From Candidatus Bipolaricaulota bacterium (GTDB lineage: Bacteria; Bipolaricaulota; Bipolaricaulia; RBG-16-55-9), in contig JAHEOA010000179.1 of the NCBI GenBank assembly GCA_018609825.1, positions 1 through 31,244 on the forward strand: 31,244 nucleotides of DNA. The letters run 5' to 3'. The position numbers were made by a program, and so were the translations under genes. The notes under the pieces are model-generated. The model worked only from the letters and a program-made list of their open reading frames with translations, had not been told where the DNA came from and did no database searches. This document shows positions 9,024 through 17,113 of this stretch, one piece after another (within the stretch, counting starts at the first letter, position 1; each line of letters opens with the position of its first letter).

Positions 9024-10510
9024 ACAACTTCAAGCCCGGCACGACGGTCTTCGATCGCGGCGAGTCCGGCCGATACGCGCTGACGATTCCCGAACCCGAC
9101 GTCGAGACCGAGCCGCTCGATGAGCTCATCCCCGAGGACCTGTTGCGTGACGACGACCCGGACCTTCCCGAGCTGAGCCAGATCGAACTCATCCGGCACT
9201 ATACGTCCATCTCCCAGGTCAACTACGGCGTCGACACCGGCCCGTATCCGCTCGGGTCGTGCACGATGAAGTACAACCCGCGGATCAACGAGGAAGTCGC
9301 CCGCATTCCCGGCTTCGCCGAAGCGCATCCCCTCCAGGGTGAGGCGAATTCGCAGGGCGCGCTGAAGCTGCAGTACGAGCTATCGGAGCTGCTCAAGGGT
9401 GTGGCCGGGCTGCCGGCGATCACGATCCAGCCGGCCGCCGGCGCCCATGGGGAGTTCCTCGGCATGCTGCTGCTGAAGCGCTACTTCGAGGAGCGGGGCG
9501 AACTGGATCAGCGCCGGACGGTGCTGTTGCCCGACTCCGCCCACGGGACCAACCCGGCCTCGGCCAACATCGCGGGGTTCGACGTGCAAGAGATCCCCTC
9601 GGACGAGGAGGGCATGGTCCACGTCGAGGCCCTTCGGGATCTCGTGGACGAGACGACGGCCGGGCTGATGGTGACGGTCCCGAACACGCTCGGCATCTTT
9701 GAGGAGGACATCTTCGAGATCACGCAGCTGCTGCACGACGCCGGGGCGCTGTGCTACTTCGACGGGGCCAATTTGAACTCCATCGTCGGCCGCGCCAAAC
9801 CGGGCGACTTCGGCGTGGACATCGTCCACTTCAACCTCCACAAGACCTTCTCGACGCCGCATGGCGGCGGAGGTCCCGGGTCCGGTCCCGTCGCCGTCAA
9901 TGCAGAATTGGAGCCGTATCTGCCCGTGCCGGCGCTCGTGGAGAACGACGACGGCTCGATCTCGTTGGACCACGATCGCCCCAAGTCGATCGGGCGACTG
10001 CATCCCTACTACGGCAACGTCGGCATGCACGTGCGAGCCTACACCTACATCCGGATGCTCGGCGACTCGGGCCTGAAGCGCGTCAGCGAGAACGCCGTGC
10101 TCAACGCCAACTACCTCAAAGAGCGCCTCAAGCATCACTATCGCCTGCCCTTCGATCGCATCTGCAAGCACGAGTTCGTGCTCTCCGGCGAAGGCCAGGC
10201 CGAGGACGTCCACACGGCGGACATCGCCAAGCGCCTCATCGACAAGGGCGTCCATCCGCCGACGGTCTACTTTCCGATGGTCGTCAGCGAGGCACTCATG
10301 ATCGAGCCGACCGAGACCGTCTCGCTGGAGGAGCTCGACGAGGTCGCCGAGGCGTTCATCGAGATCGCCCAGGAGGCCACGGAGAACCCGGAGCTGCTCA
10401 CGACCGCGCCCCACGACACGCCGGTCGGGCGGCTCGATGAGGTGCAAGCGGCGCGCCATCCCGTCGTCCGTTACCCGAAGACGAACGGAGCCGACGCCAA
10501 CGGCACGTAA
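9020..10510 (+). CDS. gcvPB: Glycine dehydrogenase (decarboxylating) subunit 2
   Basis: This 496-residue PLP-binding subunit is the other half of the split glycine decarboxylase. The Schiff-base lysine is Lys275 in NLHKTFSTPHGGGGPG. Other landmarks are YPLGSCTMKYNPRINE near residue 75, AHGTNPASA near residue 175 and HPYYGNVGMHVRAYTYIR near residue 330. It is slightly longer than usual because of a C-terminal tail of about 20 residues. It starts with ATGA overlapping the gcvPA stop. The same PA-PB order is found in many bacteria and archaea with split GcvP. No clear terminator follows. A new promoter for the next gene begins about 50 bases downstream. Confidence 0.97.
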
Positions 10511-10558
10511 AGCCGACCGCGTCACATCGCCGGCACGCCGGAGGGGCCAGCCCTGACG

Positions 10559-10587
10559 TTGCGAAGCCGGTAGCCCACGTGTACAAC
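10559..10587 (+). promoter_or_regulatory. Promoter for the tricorn-type protease gene
   Basis: TTGCGA (10559-10564) and TACAAC (10582-10587) are 17 bases apart, about 60 bases before the ATG at 10646. The -35 resembles the TTGC-type -35 elements of other promoters in this window. Confidence 0.55.
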
Positions 10588-10645
10588 GGGGCCCATACCG
10601 GCAGCATGATCCTATGGCTATGGCATGAATGAGGAGGCCAACCGT

Positions 10646-13600
10646 ATGAGCTCACCCGGCTATTACCGATTTCCCACCGTTCATGACGATCAGGTCGTGT
10701 TCACCAGCGAAGACGACCTCTGGACCGTGTCGAGCAGGGGGGGCACGGCCCGACGCTTGACCTCGGGCGAGGGCATGGTCGGCTATCCCCGCTTGTCGCC
10801 CGACGGTTCCCAGATCGCGTTCAGCGGGCGCGAAGAGGGGCACCAGGAGGTCTATGTCATGCCCGCCGAGGGCGGGCCGCCCCGGCGCGTGACTTACGTT
10901 GGGGCCCCGACGATCGTCGTCGGCTGGGCCCCCGACGGGCGCATCGTCTTCGGCAGCTCCTATCGACAGCCGCTCAGTCGGTTGTTCTCGCTCTTTGCCG
11001 TCGATCCCGACGGACGCGAGCCGGAGGCGCTGCCCCACGGGCCGGCGACCCACATGAGCTACGGCCCCGATCGCGAACGCGTCATCGGTCGATACGGGAT
11101 GGTCACGCGCGAGCCCGCGCATTGGAAGCGCTACCGCGGCGGGACCGCGGGCGATCTCTGGGTCGACCGGGACGGCTCGGGCGAGTTCGAGCGCCTGATT
11201 CAGATCGACGGCAACCTCGCTTTCCCGCTCTGGGTCGGGGCGCGGATCTACTTCACCTCGGACCACGAGGGCATCGCCAACCTCTACTCCTGCACCCCTG
11301 ATGGCCACGACCTGACCCGCCATACCCATCACGACGCCTACTATGTCCGCCATCCGGATACCGACGGCACGCGGATCGTCTATCATGCGGGGGCGGACCT
11401 CTATGTCTACGATCCGAGTTCGGACGCGAGCGAGCGGATCGAGGTCGACTACCCCAGTCCACGCACCCAGCGCAACCGCAAGTTCGTCGAGGCCAAGACG
11501 TACTTGGCGAACACCACGCTCCATCCCAAAGGGCACAAGCTGGCGATCAACGCCCGCGGGAAGGCGTTCTCCATGGGGAACTGGCGCGGCCCCGTGACCC
11601 AATACGGGGACGCCGACGGCGTGCGCTATCGGTTGGCCCAGTGGCTGCACGACGGCGATCGCTTGGTGATATTGAGCGACGCCGAGGGCGAGGAAGCCAT
11701 TGAAATCCACCCGGAGGGCGGCCTCGAGGAGCCGACGCGGCTGGCCGATCTCGACATCGGACGCCCCTCGTCGGTTCAGCCCAGCCCGACGGAGAACAAG
11801 CTGGCGCTGGCCAACCATCGCAACGAGCTGGTGCTCGTCGAGGTCGACGCCAACCGGGCGACGGTTCTGGATCGCAGCGACCACGGCACGATCGCGGGCT
11901 TCGACTGGTCCCCGGACGGGCGCTGGATCGCGTACGGCTTCCCCGAGACCGAGCAGACCACGAGCATTCGATTGGCTGAGGTCACCACGGGCCAGACGCA
12001 TCGCGTCACGAATCCCGTGCTGCGCGACGTCGGCCCGAAGTTCGACCCCGACGGCCAGTATCTGTATTTCCGGTCGTTCCGGGAGTTCGACCCCGTCTAC
12101 GACGCCCTCCACTTCGAGCTCGGGTTTCCCCGGGGGGCGCGTCCGTACCTGGTGACGCTGCGCTCGGACGTGCGCCATCCGTTCCTGCCGGAGCCGAACA
12201 CTGAGGACGAAAGCCCGACGACCAACGACGACGCTGAATCCAGCGCCGAGGGCCCGGATGACGACGCCCCCAAGCCCGTCGAGATCGAACTCGACGGCAT
12301 CGAGGATCGCGTGCTGGCCTTTCCGATCTCGCCCGGTCGCTATCCGCAGCTGGAGGCGATCTCCGGCAAAGTGCTCTACACGTCATTGCCCGTCGACGGC
12401 AGCCTGAATCGCCAAATCTTCAACGCGGGCGAGCCGCCGGCGAAGGCGACGCTGCACATGTTCGACCTCAAGACCCAACAGACCGAGACGCTGATCCAGG
12501 GGCTGACCGCGTTCCAGATCTCCGGCGACCGCCAGCAGTTGCTCTATCGCGCCGGCAACAAGCTGCGGGTCGTCAAAGCCGGTCAGAAGCCGGACGAGAA
12601 CGCCGCCAAGGAGCCGCCCGGCGAGAAGAGCGGATGGATCGACCTGTCGCGGATCAAGGTCTCGGTGACGCCGCCCAAGGAATGGGCGCAGATGTACACT
12701 GAGGCCTGGCGCCTCCAGCGCGATCACTTCTGGAACGAGGAGATGTCCAAGGTCGACTGGGAGCGGGTGTATCAACGCTATCGGCCGCTGTTGGATCGGG
12801 TCGCCACGCGCGGCGAGTTCTCCGACTTAATGTGGGAAATGCAGGGCGAGCTGGGAACGTCGCATGCCTACGAGATCGGCGGGGACTATCGGCCGAATCC
12901 CCAATATCCGCTCGGCTTTCTCGGGGCCGACATCGACTACGACGAGAGCATGGGCGCCTGGACGATCTCGCGCATTGTCCGTGGCGACCCGTGGGACGAG
13001 CAGGCCGGGTCACCCCTCATCCGCTCCGGCGTCAACGCCCGCGAGGGCGAGACGCTGCTCGCCATCAACGGCCGACCGCTGTCGCGCGACACCTCCCCAG
13101 GCGAGCTCCTGGTCAACCAGGCCGGATCGGAGGTCTCCATCACGTTGGGTGACGAGAGCGGCCAATCGCCGCGAACCGTGAGCGTCAAGACGCTCAAGAG
13201 CGAAGCGTCCGCCCGCTACCGCGACTGGGTCGAGGCGAACCGATCGCGCATCCATAACGCCACCGGCGGCCGCGTCGGCTACATCCACGTGCCCGACATG
13301 GGACCGACCGGGTTTTCCGAGTTCCATCGGTCCTTCCTCGCGGAAGTGGAGCGCGACGGGCTCATCGTCGACGTCCGCTTCAACGGCGGAGGCCACGTCT
13401 CCGGGCTGCTGTTGGAGAAACTGGCCAGACGGCGCTTGGCGTTCGTCAAGACCCGCTGGTACGGCGCCGAGCCGTGGCCCGACTCCTCACCCGCTGGCCC
13501 CATGGTGGCGCTCACCAACGAGTGGGCCGGCTCCGACGGCGACATCTTCAGTCACGGCTTCAAGCTGCTCGGGCTCGGTCCGTTGATCGGGAAACGCACA

Positions 13601-13891
13601 TGGGGCGGCGTCATCGGCATCAACCCGAGACAATTCCTCGTCGACCGGGGCATCACGACCCAGCCGGAGTTTTCGTTCTGGTTCGTCGACGTCGGGTGGG
13701 CCATCGAAAACCGCGGTACCGATCCCGACATCGAGGTCGAAGTCCGGCCCCAGGACTACGCCGCGGGCGCCGATCCCCAATTGGACCGCGGTCTCCAGGA
13801 GATCGAACGGATTCTGTCCGAACGTCCACCGCTCAAGCCGGATCTGAGCGAGCGCCCGAGCCGCGAGCTGCCCGAGTTGCCGACGGATTAG
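10646..13891 (+). CDS. Tricorn-type S41-family protease
   Basis: This 1081-residue protein is a cytoplasmic homologue of tricorn protease, which trims peptides released by proteasome-like or ATP-dependent proteases. Residues about 10-640 carry WD/TolB-like propeller repeats (LSPDGSQIAFSG, WAPDGRIVFGS, WSPDGRWIAYG). A linker of about 515-545 is unusually acidic. The S41 core follows from about 660, with a PDZ insert near 755-850. The catalytic set matches Thermoplasma tricorn in residue type and almost in numbering: Ser739-His740 (GTSHAYE), Ser963-Asp964 (GSDGD) and Glu1021 (IENRGTDPD). No signal peptide is seen. The ATG at 10646 is chosen because GAGGAGG (10631-10637) lies 8 bases upstream. 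An in-frame ATG at 10625 precedes that site and has no ribosome-binding site. The following enzyme gene starts 9 bases after its stop. Confidence 0.93.
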   Translation: MSSPGYYRFPTVHDDQVVFTSEDDLWTVSSRGGTARRLTSGEGMVGYPRLSPDGSQIAFSGREEGHQEVYVMPAEGGPPRRVTYVGAPTIVVGWAPDGRIVFGSSYRQPLSRLFSLFAVDPDGREPEALPHGPATHMSYGPDRERVIGRYGMVTREPAHWKRYRGGTAGDLWVDRDGSGEFERLIQIDGNLAFPLWVGARIYFTSDHEGIANLYSCTPDGHDLTRHTHHDAYYVRHPDTDGTRIVYHAGADLYVYDPSSDASERIEVDYPSPRTQRNRKFVEAKTYLANTTLHPKGHKLAINARGKAFSMGNWRGPVTQYGDADGVRYRLAQWLHDGDRLVILSDAEGEEAIEIHPEGGLEEPTRLADLDIGRPSSVQPSPTENKLALANHRNELVLVEVDANRATVLDRSDHGTIAGFDWSPDGRWIAYGFPETEQTTSIRLAEVTTGQTHRVTNPVLRDVGPKFDPDGQYLYFRSFREFDPVYDALHFELGFPRGARPYLVTLRSDVRHPFLPEPNTEDESPTTNDDAESSAEGPDDDAPKPVEIELDGIEDRVLAFPISPGRYPQLEAISGKVLYTSLPVDGSLNRQIFNAGEPPAKATLHMFDLKTQQTETLIQGLTAFQISGDRQQLLYRAGNKLRVVKAGQKPDENAAKEPPGEKSGWIDLSRIKVSVTPPKEWAQMYTEAWRLQRDHFWNEEMSKVDWERVYQRYRPLLDRVATRGEFSDLMWEMQGELGTSHAYEIGGDYRPNPQYPLGFLGADIDYDESMGAWTISRIVRGDPWDEQAGSPLIRSGVNAREGETLLAINGRPLSRDTSPGELLVNQAGSEVSITLGDESGQSPRTVSVKTLKSEASARYRDWVEANRSRIHNATGGRVGYIHVPDMGPTGFSEFHRSFLAEVERDGLIVDVRFNGGGHVSGLLLEKLARRRLAFVKTRWYGAEPWPDSSPAGPMVALTNEWAGSDGDIFSHGFKLLGLGPLIGKRTWGGVIGINPRQFLVDRGITTQPEFSFWFVDVGWAIENRGTDPDIEVEVRPQDYAAGADPQLDRGLQEIERILSERPPLKPDLSERPSRELPELPTD

Positions 13892-13900
13892 GGCCCCGTC

Positions 13901-14857
13901 ATGACCCGCTATCTCAGCGAAGCCGACGTCGATCAACTTCTGACGATGCCCGACACGCTGCGCGTCGTGGAGGCCGCCTTCCGCGCTTGGGGGAACGGAC
14001 GGGCGGTCAACCATCCGCGCCGACGCATTCGAATCCCCCAGGGCTTTCTGCACGTCATGGAAGCCGCGCTCATCGATGACGGGGTCATGGGGTTGAAAAC
14101 CTACGCCACGGTCGCGGGCGGGGCGACGTTCGTGGTCCAGCTCTTCGACAACGAGACGGGCAAGCTGATCGCGTTGATCGACGCGGATCGGCTCGGGCAA
14201 CTCCGCACCGGCGCGGCATCCGGGGTGGCGGCCAAGGTCTTGGCCCGTGAGGACGCGGAGACCGTGGGGATCATCGGCACGGGCTATCAAGCACAGACCC
14301 AACTGGAGGCGGTCTGCGCCGTTCGCTCCGTCGGACAAGTCCGCGCGTTCAGCCGAACCGCGGCGACCCGTGAGGCGTTCGCGCAGACGATGGCCCAACG
14401 GCTCGGCGTGACGGTGAACGCCGTGGCGAGCGCCGAAGCCGCGGTCCGAGATGCCGACGTCGTCATCACGGTCACGACCGCCCGTGAGCCCGTCCTCGCG
14501 GGCGAATGGCTGACCCCCGGAGCCTGCGTGCTGGCCGCCGGGGGCAACAACGTCCTCCGCCGCGAGATCGACAACGCGACGCTCGAGCGCGCCCATCACA
14601 TCGTCGCCGACGATCTCGATCAAGCCAAGATGGAGTGCGGCGAGCTGATTGCCGCCGCCGAGCGCGGCAAGGTACGCTGGGAAGCCGTGCGGGAACTCCG
14701 GCAGGCCGTGGCCGGCCAGACCTCAGGGCACGGTTCGGCCGATGGGGTTACGGTCTTCGAGTCCCAGGGCGTCGCCCTGGAAGACGTGGCTGTCGCGCAC
14801 CACGTGGTCAAGTTGGCCGAGCAGCGCAACGTCGGGACAATTATCCGCCCGGGCTGA
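13901..14857 (+). CDS. Ornithine cyclodeaminase / mu-crystallin family NAD(P)-dependent enzyme
   Basis: This 318-residue protein belongs to the ornithine cyclodeaminase, alanine dehydrogenase and ketimine reductase family. The Rossmann signature is GIIGTGYQAQTQ at about 123-134. The family substrate-site lysine is likely Lys66 in GLKTYA, and LRTGAASGVA near 101-110 is also typical. Length is normal. Members either cyclise ornithine to proline or reduce imino acids, and the sequence alone does not decide. It probably shares a transcript with the tricorn-type protease, which would pair peptide breakdown with amino-acid turnover; that link is inference. It ends 6 bases from the convergent membrane-protein gene. 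Confidence 0.9.
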   Translation: MTRYLSEADVDQLLTMPDTLRVVEAAFRAWGNGRAVNHPRRRIRIPQGFLHVMEAALIDDGVMGLKTYATVAGGATFVVQLFDNETGKLIALIDADRLGQLRTGAASGVAAKVLAREDAETVGIIGTGYQAQTQLEAVCAVRSVGQVRAFSRTAATREAFAQTMAQRLGVTVNAVASAEAAVRDADVVITVTTAREPVLAGEWLTPGACVLAAGGNNVLRREIDNATLERAHHIVADDLDQAKMECGELIAAAERGKVRWEAVRELRQAVAGQTSGHGSADGVTVFESQGVALEDVAVAHHVVKLAEQRNVGTIIRPG

Positions 14858-14863
14858 GGGCGA

Positions 14864-15256
14864 TCAACGCCGAATCTCGATGTGGACGCCCCGTCGGGTC
14901 GGGTCGAGCACGGCGGCGATGATCGCGCTGAAGACGCTGATCAGCAGGGCCCCCAGCAAGGCCCAACCGAACCCGGCGATCTCAATCCCCGCCACCAGCG
15001 AGTCGACGAGCAAGAGGATGAAGGCGTTGATGACGAGCATAAACAGCCCGAGCGTCAGGATCGTGGCGGGCAGCGTGAAGACGACCAAGACGGGCCGAAT
15101 GAAGGTGTTGAGGAGGCCGAGCGCCAGTCCGGCCCAAATGGCCGCGGCGAAGTCGTTGACGATGATGTGGCCTTGCAGCAGCGCCCCCACCAGGTAGATG
15201 GACAGCGTGCCCGCCACCCATCGGGCCAGCCAGCGCAAGAGTTGATCCTGCCTCAT
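14864..15256 (-). CDS. Phage holin family 4-like (DUF360-type) small membrane protein
   Basis: This 130-residue protein has four hydrophobic segments and the WAGLALGLLNTFIRPVLVVFTLPATILTLGLFMLVINAFIL motif region of the phage-holin-4 superfamily (Pfam 04020). The name is historical: most chromosomal members are membrane proteins of unknown role, and no lysis gene is nearby. The ATG at 15256 (MRQDQLLRWL) is preferred. A TACAAT -10 box ends 10 bases upstream of it and there is no Shine-Dalgarno site, so translation would be leaderless or nearly so. An in-frame ATG at 15268 lies inside that -10 box and could not be used from this promoter. The gene is divergent from the rhomboid protease gene. 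Confidence 0.82.
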   Translation of the reverse strand: MRQDQLLRWLARWVAGTLSIYLVGALLQGHIIVNDFAAAIWAGLALGLLNTFIRPVLVVFTLPATILTLGLFMLVINAFILLLVDSLVAGIEIAGFGWALLGALLISVFSAIIAAVLDPTRRGVHIEIRR

Positions 15257-15266
15257 GCCGAGCGCC

Positions 15267-15296
15267 ATTGTAGATCGAGGCGGTTCGCGGGTGCAA
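15267..15296 (-). promoter_or_regulatory. Promoter of the holin-4-like gene, near-leaderless
   Basis: On the minus strand TTGCAC (complement of 15291-15296) and TACAAT (complement of 15267-15272) are 18 bases apart. The -10 ends 10 bases before the ATG at 15256, leaving at most a few bases of 5' leader. It points away from the rhomboid promoter about 10 bases further on. Confidence 0.65.
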
Positions 15297-15306
15297 TTGC
15301 GCCGCC

Positions 15307-15335
15307 TTGCAGCCCCCTGCGCGCGCAAGTAGAGT
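15307..15335 (+). promoter_or_regulatory. Promoter of the rhomboid protease gene
   Basis: TTGCAG (15307-15312) and TAGAGT (15330-15335) are 17 bases apart and sit 26 bases before the ATG at 15362. A GGAG lies between promoter and start, so this mRNA has a short leader with a ribosome-binding site. It is back-to-back with the promoter of the divergent membrane-protein gene. Confidence 0.55.
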
Positions 15336-15361
15336 GACGCGGCCGTCAACGGAGCGTCGCC

Positions 15362-16180
15362 ATGTTCTTCCCGATCCGCGACTATCGCCGCAGCCGTTCA
15401 ACGCCCCTCGTCACGTTCGTCATCATCGGGCTCAACGTGCTCGTCTTTCTGGTGCAGACCGTCATGGTGGGCGGAACCGGGGGCGAGGCCGAGTACGGGA
15501 TCGTCCGCGGCTCCCAGTGCGTGCCGTTGTCGGCCCAGGATCGCTTCATCTTTCAGCACGGGGTCAAGCCCTGTGAGCTCTTGGGCACCTGTGGGCAGAC
15601 CCGCGTCTGCCTCATCGAGGACCGACGCGTCGCGGACGTGACCACCGTCGATGGCCCGTTTCCCGAGTCGACCCTGCCCGCCTGGCTGACGATCTTCTCG
15701 GCGATGTTCGTCCACGGCGGGCTGCTGCACATCGGCGGGAACATGTGGTTCCTCTGGATCTTCGGCGACAACGTCGAGGACCGCATGGGCAAAGGACGTT
15801 TTCTGCTCTTCTATCTGATCACGGGGCTGGCCGCCGCAACCGCACAAATCGTGGCCAATCCGGCCAGCTCAACGCCCATGGTCGGCGCAAGCGGCGCCGT
15901 CGCGGGCGTCTTAGGCGCCTACATGTTGCTCTATCCGCACGGGCGCGTCTTGACGCTGATGTGGATCGTCTGGTTCGTCCAGTTCATCGAGCTGCCCGCG
16001 ATCGTCGTGCTCGGCATGTGGATCGTGCTCCAGGTCATTCAGGCGCTGATCGGACAGGGGATGCTCGGCGGCGGTGGCGTCGCCTACCTCGCCCATATCG
16101 GCGGATTCGCCGCGGGGTTGGCGCTCGTGAAGGCCTTCGTTCGGCCCGGGGGGCGCGTCACGCGTAGTAGTTGGCGTTGA
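15362..16180 (+). CDS. Rhomboid-family intramembrane serine protease
   Basis: This 272-residue membrane protease should cleave transmembrane substrates within the bilayer. The catalytic serine is Ser177 in VGASGAVAG and the partner histidine is His245 in LAHIGGFAAG. The HGGLLHIGGNMWFLWIFGDNVED segment (118-140) is the usual TM2 region. About six TM helices are present. The loop between TM1 and TM2 (about 35-105) is extended and carries four cysteines, Cys53, Cys71, Cys77 and Cys83, which could form disulfides or bind metal outside the membrane. Substrates are unknown. The last 23 bases overlap the end of the ferredoxin gene on the other strand. Confidence 0.93.
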   Translation: MFFPIRDYRRSRSTPLVTFVIIGLNVLVFLVQTVMVGGTGGEAEYGIVRGSQCVPLSAQDRFIFQHGVKPCELLGTCGQTRVCLIEDRRVADVTTVDGPFPESTLPAWLTIFSAMFVHGGLLHIGGNMWFLWIFGDNVEDRMGKGRFLLFYLITGLAAATAQIVANPASSTPMVGASGAVAGVLGAYMLLYPHGRVLTLMWIVWFVQFIELPAIVVLGMWIVLQVIQALIGQGMLGGGGVAYLAHIGGFAAGLALVKAFVRPGGRVTRSSWR

Positions 16181-16415
16181 TCTCGATGTATTCGCGCCAC
16201 TGTTCGGGGAGATCCTCCTCGGGATAGATCGCCTCAACCGGACAGACCGCCGCGCAGGCCGCGCAGTTGATGCAGGTTTCGGGATCAATGTAGAGCATCC
16301 GGACGTTTTCAAACTCGGCTTCGTCGGGTCGGGGATGGATGCAGTCAACGGGGCAAACCTGGACGCATTCCGTCGATTTCTCGTCGACACAAGGTTGGGC
16401 GATCACAAAGGCCAT
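16158..16415 (-). CDS. fdxA: 7Fe ferredoxin ([3Fe-4S][4Fe-4S])
   Basis: This 85-residue electron carrier has the N-terminus MAFVIAQPCVDEKSTECVQVC and the CxxCxxC...CP motif of bacterial 7Fe ferredoxins. By family pattern Cys9, Cys17 and Cys58 hold the [3Fe-4S] cluster, and Cys21, Cys48, Cys51 and Cys54 hold the [4Fe-4S] cluster. Cys25 corresponds to the extra non-ligand cysteine known in Azotobacter ferredoxin I. The tail is acidic, as usual. The ATG at 16415 follows GGGAG by about 9 bases. It has its own promoter and no redox-partner gene beside it. Partners could include oxidoreductases encoded elsewhere. Confidence 0.95.
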   Translation of the reverse strand: MAFVIAQPCVDEKSTECVQVCPVDCIHPRPDEAEFENVRMLYIDPETCINCAACAAVCPVEAIYPEEDLPEQWREYIEINANYYA

Positions 16416-16449
16416 CGGCGATTGCTCCCTTCTTGGATGATCCAGATCA

Positions 16450-16479
16450 AGTATAGCAGCGGCCCTCAGAGCCCCGCAA
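16450..16479 (-). promoter_or_regulatory. Promoter of the ferredoxin gene
   Basis: On the minus strand TTGCGG (complement of 16474-16479) and TATACT (complement of 16450-16455) are 18 bases apart, about 35 bases before the ferredoxin ATG. The leader contains the GGGAG ribosome-binding site. Confidence 0.65.
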
Positions 16480-16521
16480 CGCGGTCTCACGGCCCGAACG
16501 GCTCATCCCGCGGCGCCTTGA

Positions 16522-16527
16522 TACAAT
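16522..16527 (+). promoter_or_regulatory. -10 box of a probable leaderless gene
   Basis: TACAAT ends 6 bases before the ATG at 16534, so the predicted transcription start is the start codon itself. No Shine-Dalgarno site exists and no clear -35 is visible at 17-18 bases. The placement fits leaderless genes in lineages that use -10-proximal starts. Confidence 0.5.
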
Positions 16528-16533
16528 GGCCCT

Positions 16534-17112
16534 ATGAGCTCCGTTCTGGGCAGTCGCAAGCGATTCCTCTATCGCGTAATCATCTACGGCGCCGCGCCAC
16601 TGTTGGGCCTGTTCGTCTTCCTGGACAACCCCGATGACCTGCGGGGCCGCGTCCTTGGCGGGTTGGCCATTCTGGTCGGGGTAACGGCGGTCGCTCTGTT
16701 TGTGTTCCGCCTGCGTGATCCATGGGGCGCGATCCGCTATGCCGTCCGGCCCGTGTCCACGCTGCGGGATGTCGTGCTGAGGTGGGACGCGTCCCCGGCC
16801 ACGGGCGAGGGCGAGCTCCTCACGTCGCTTCACACGCATCTGCGCCAACAGCTGCCCGATCTCGACATCGCCATGGGCGATCCGACCGACGACGGCGTGC
16901 TCACGCTCGGCGACGAGGTCACGGTGATTCCCGCGGCCTCTCCCCTGACGACTGAGGACCGAGACGGATTGGTGGCGCGTCTGGAGGCGCTCCACTCGCC
17001 CTTGGAGAGTCGCGCGCTGGTGGTCGTGCTGGCCACGAATGGGGCTCGCGAGGACGACGTGGATCTGTCGCTTTTGGAGGGCGCGCGCGGTGTCCACGTC
17101 GTTCGGATCTGA
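16534..17112 (+). CDS. Unrecognised membrane protein, two N-terminal TM helices
   Basis: This 192-residue protein is not one I recognise. It has a short basic N-terminus, two hydrophobic helices at about 14-29 and 40-58, then a soluble region of about 130 residues. The soluble part alternates hydrophobic strands and helices (VLTLGDEVTVIP, ESRALVVVLATNG, GARGVHVVRI), so it looks like a small alpha/beta domain, probably cytoplasmic by the positive-inside rule (RLRDPWGAIRYAVR after TM2). Coding quality is normal for the window and the -10 box sits directly before the ATG. Its stop lies 1 base from the convergent end of the VWA operon. It could be an accessory of that operon, but nothing shows it. 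Confidence 0.75.
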   Translation: MSSVLGSRKRFLYRVIIYGAAPLLGLFVFLDNPDDLRGRVLGGLAILVGVTAVALFVFRLRDPWGAIRYAVRPVSTLRDVVLRWDASPATGEGELLTSLHTHLRQQLPDLDIAMGDPTDDGVLTLGDEVTVIPAASPLTTEDRDGLVARLEALHSPLESRALVVVLATNGAREDDVDLSLLEGARGVHVVRI

Positions 17113-17113
17113 G

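Noticed and set aside
14864..15256. Prophage remnant suggested by the holin-like protein
   Set aside because: Holin-4-like proteins are common chromosomal membrane proteins. No endolysin, integrase or structural phage gene is near.
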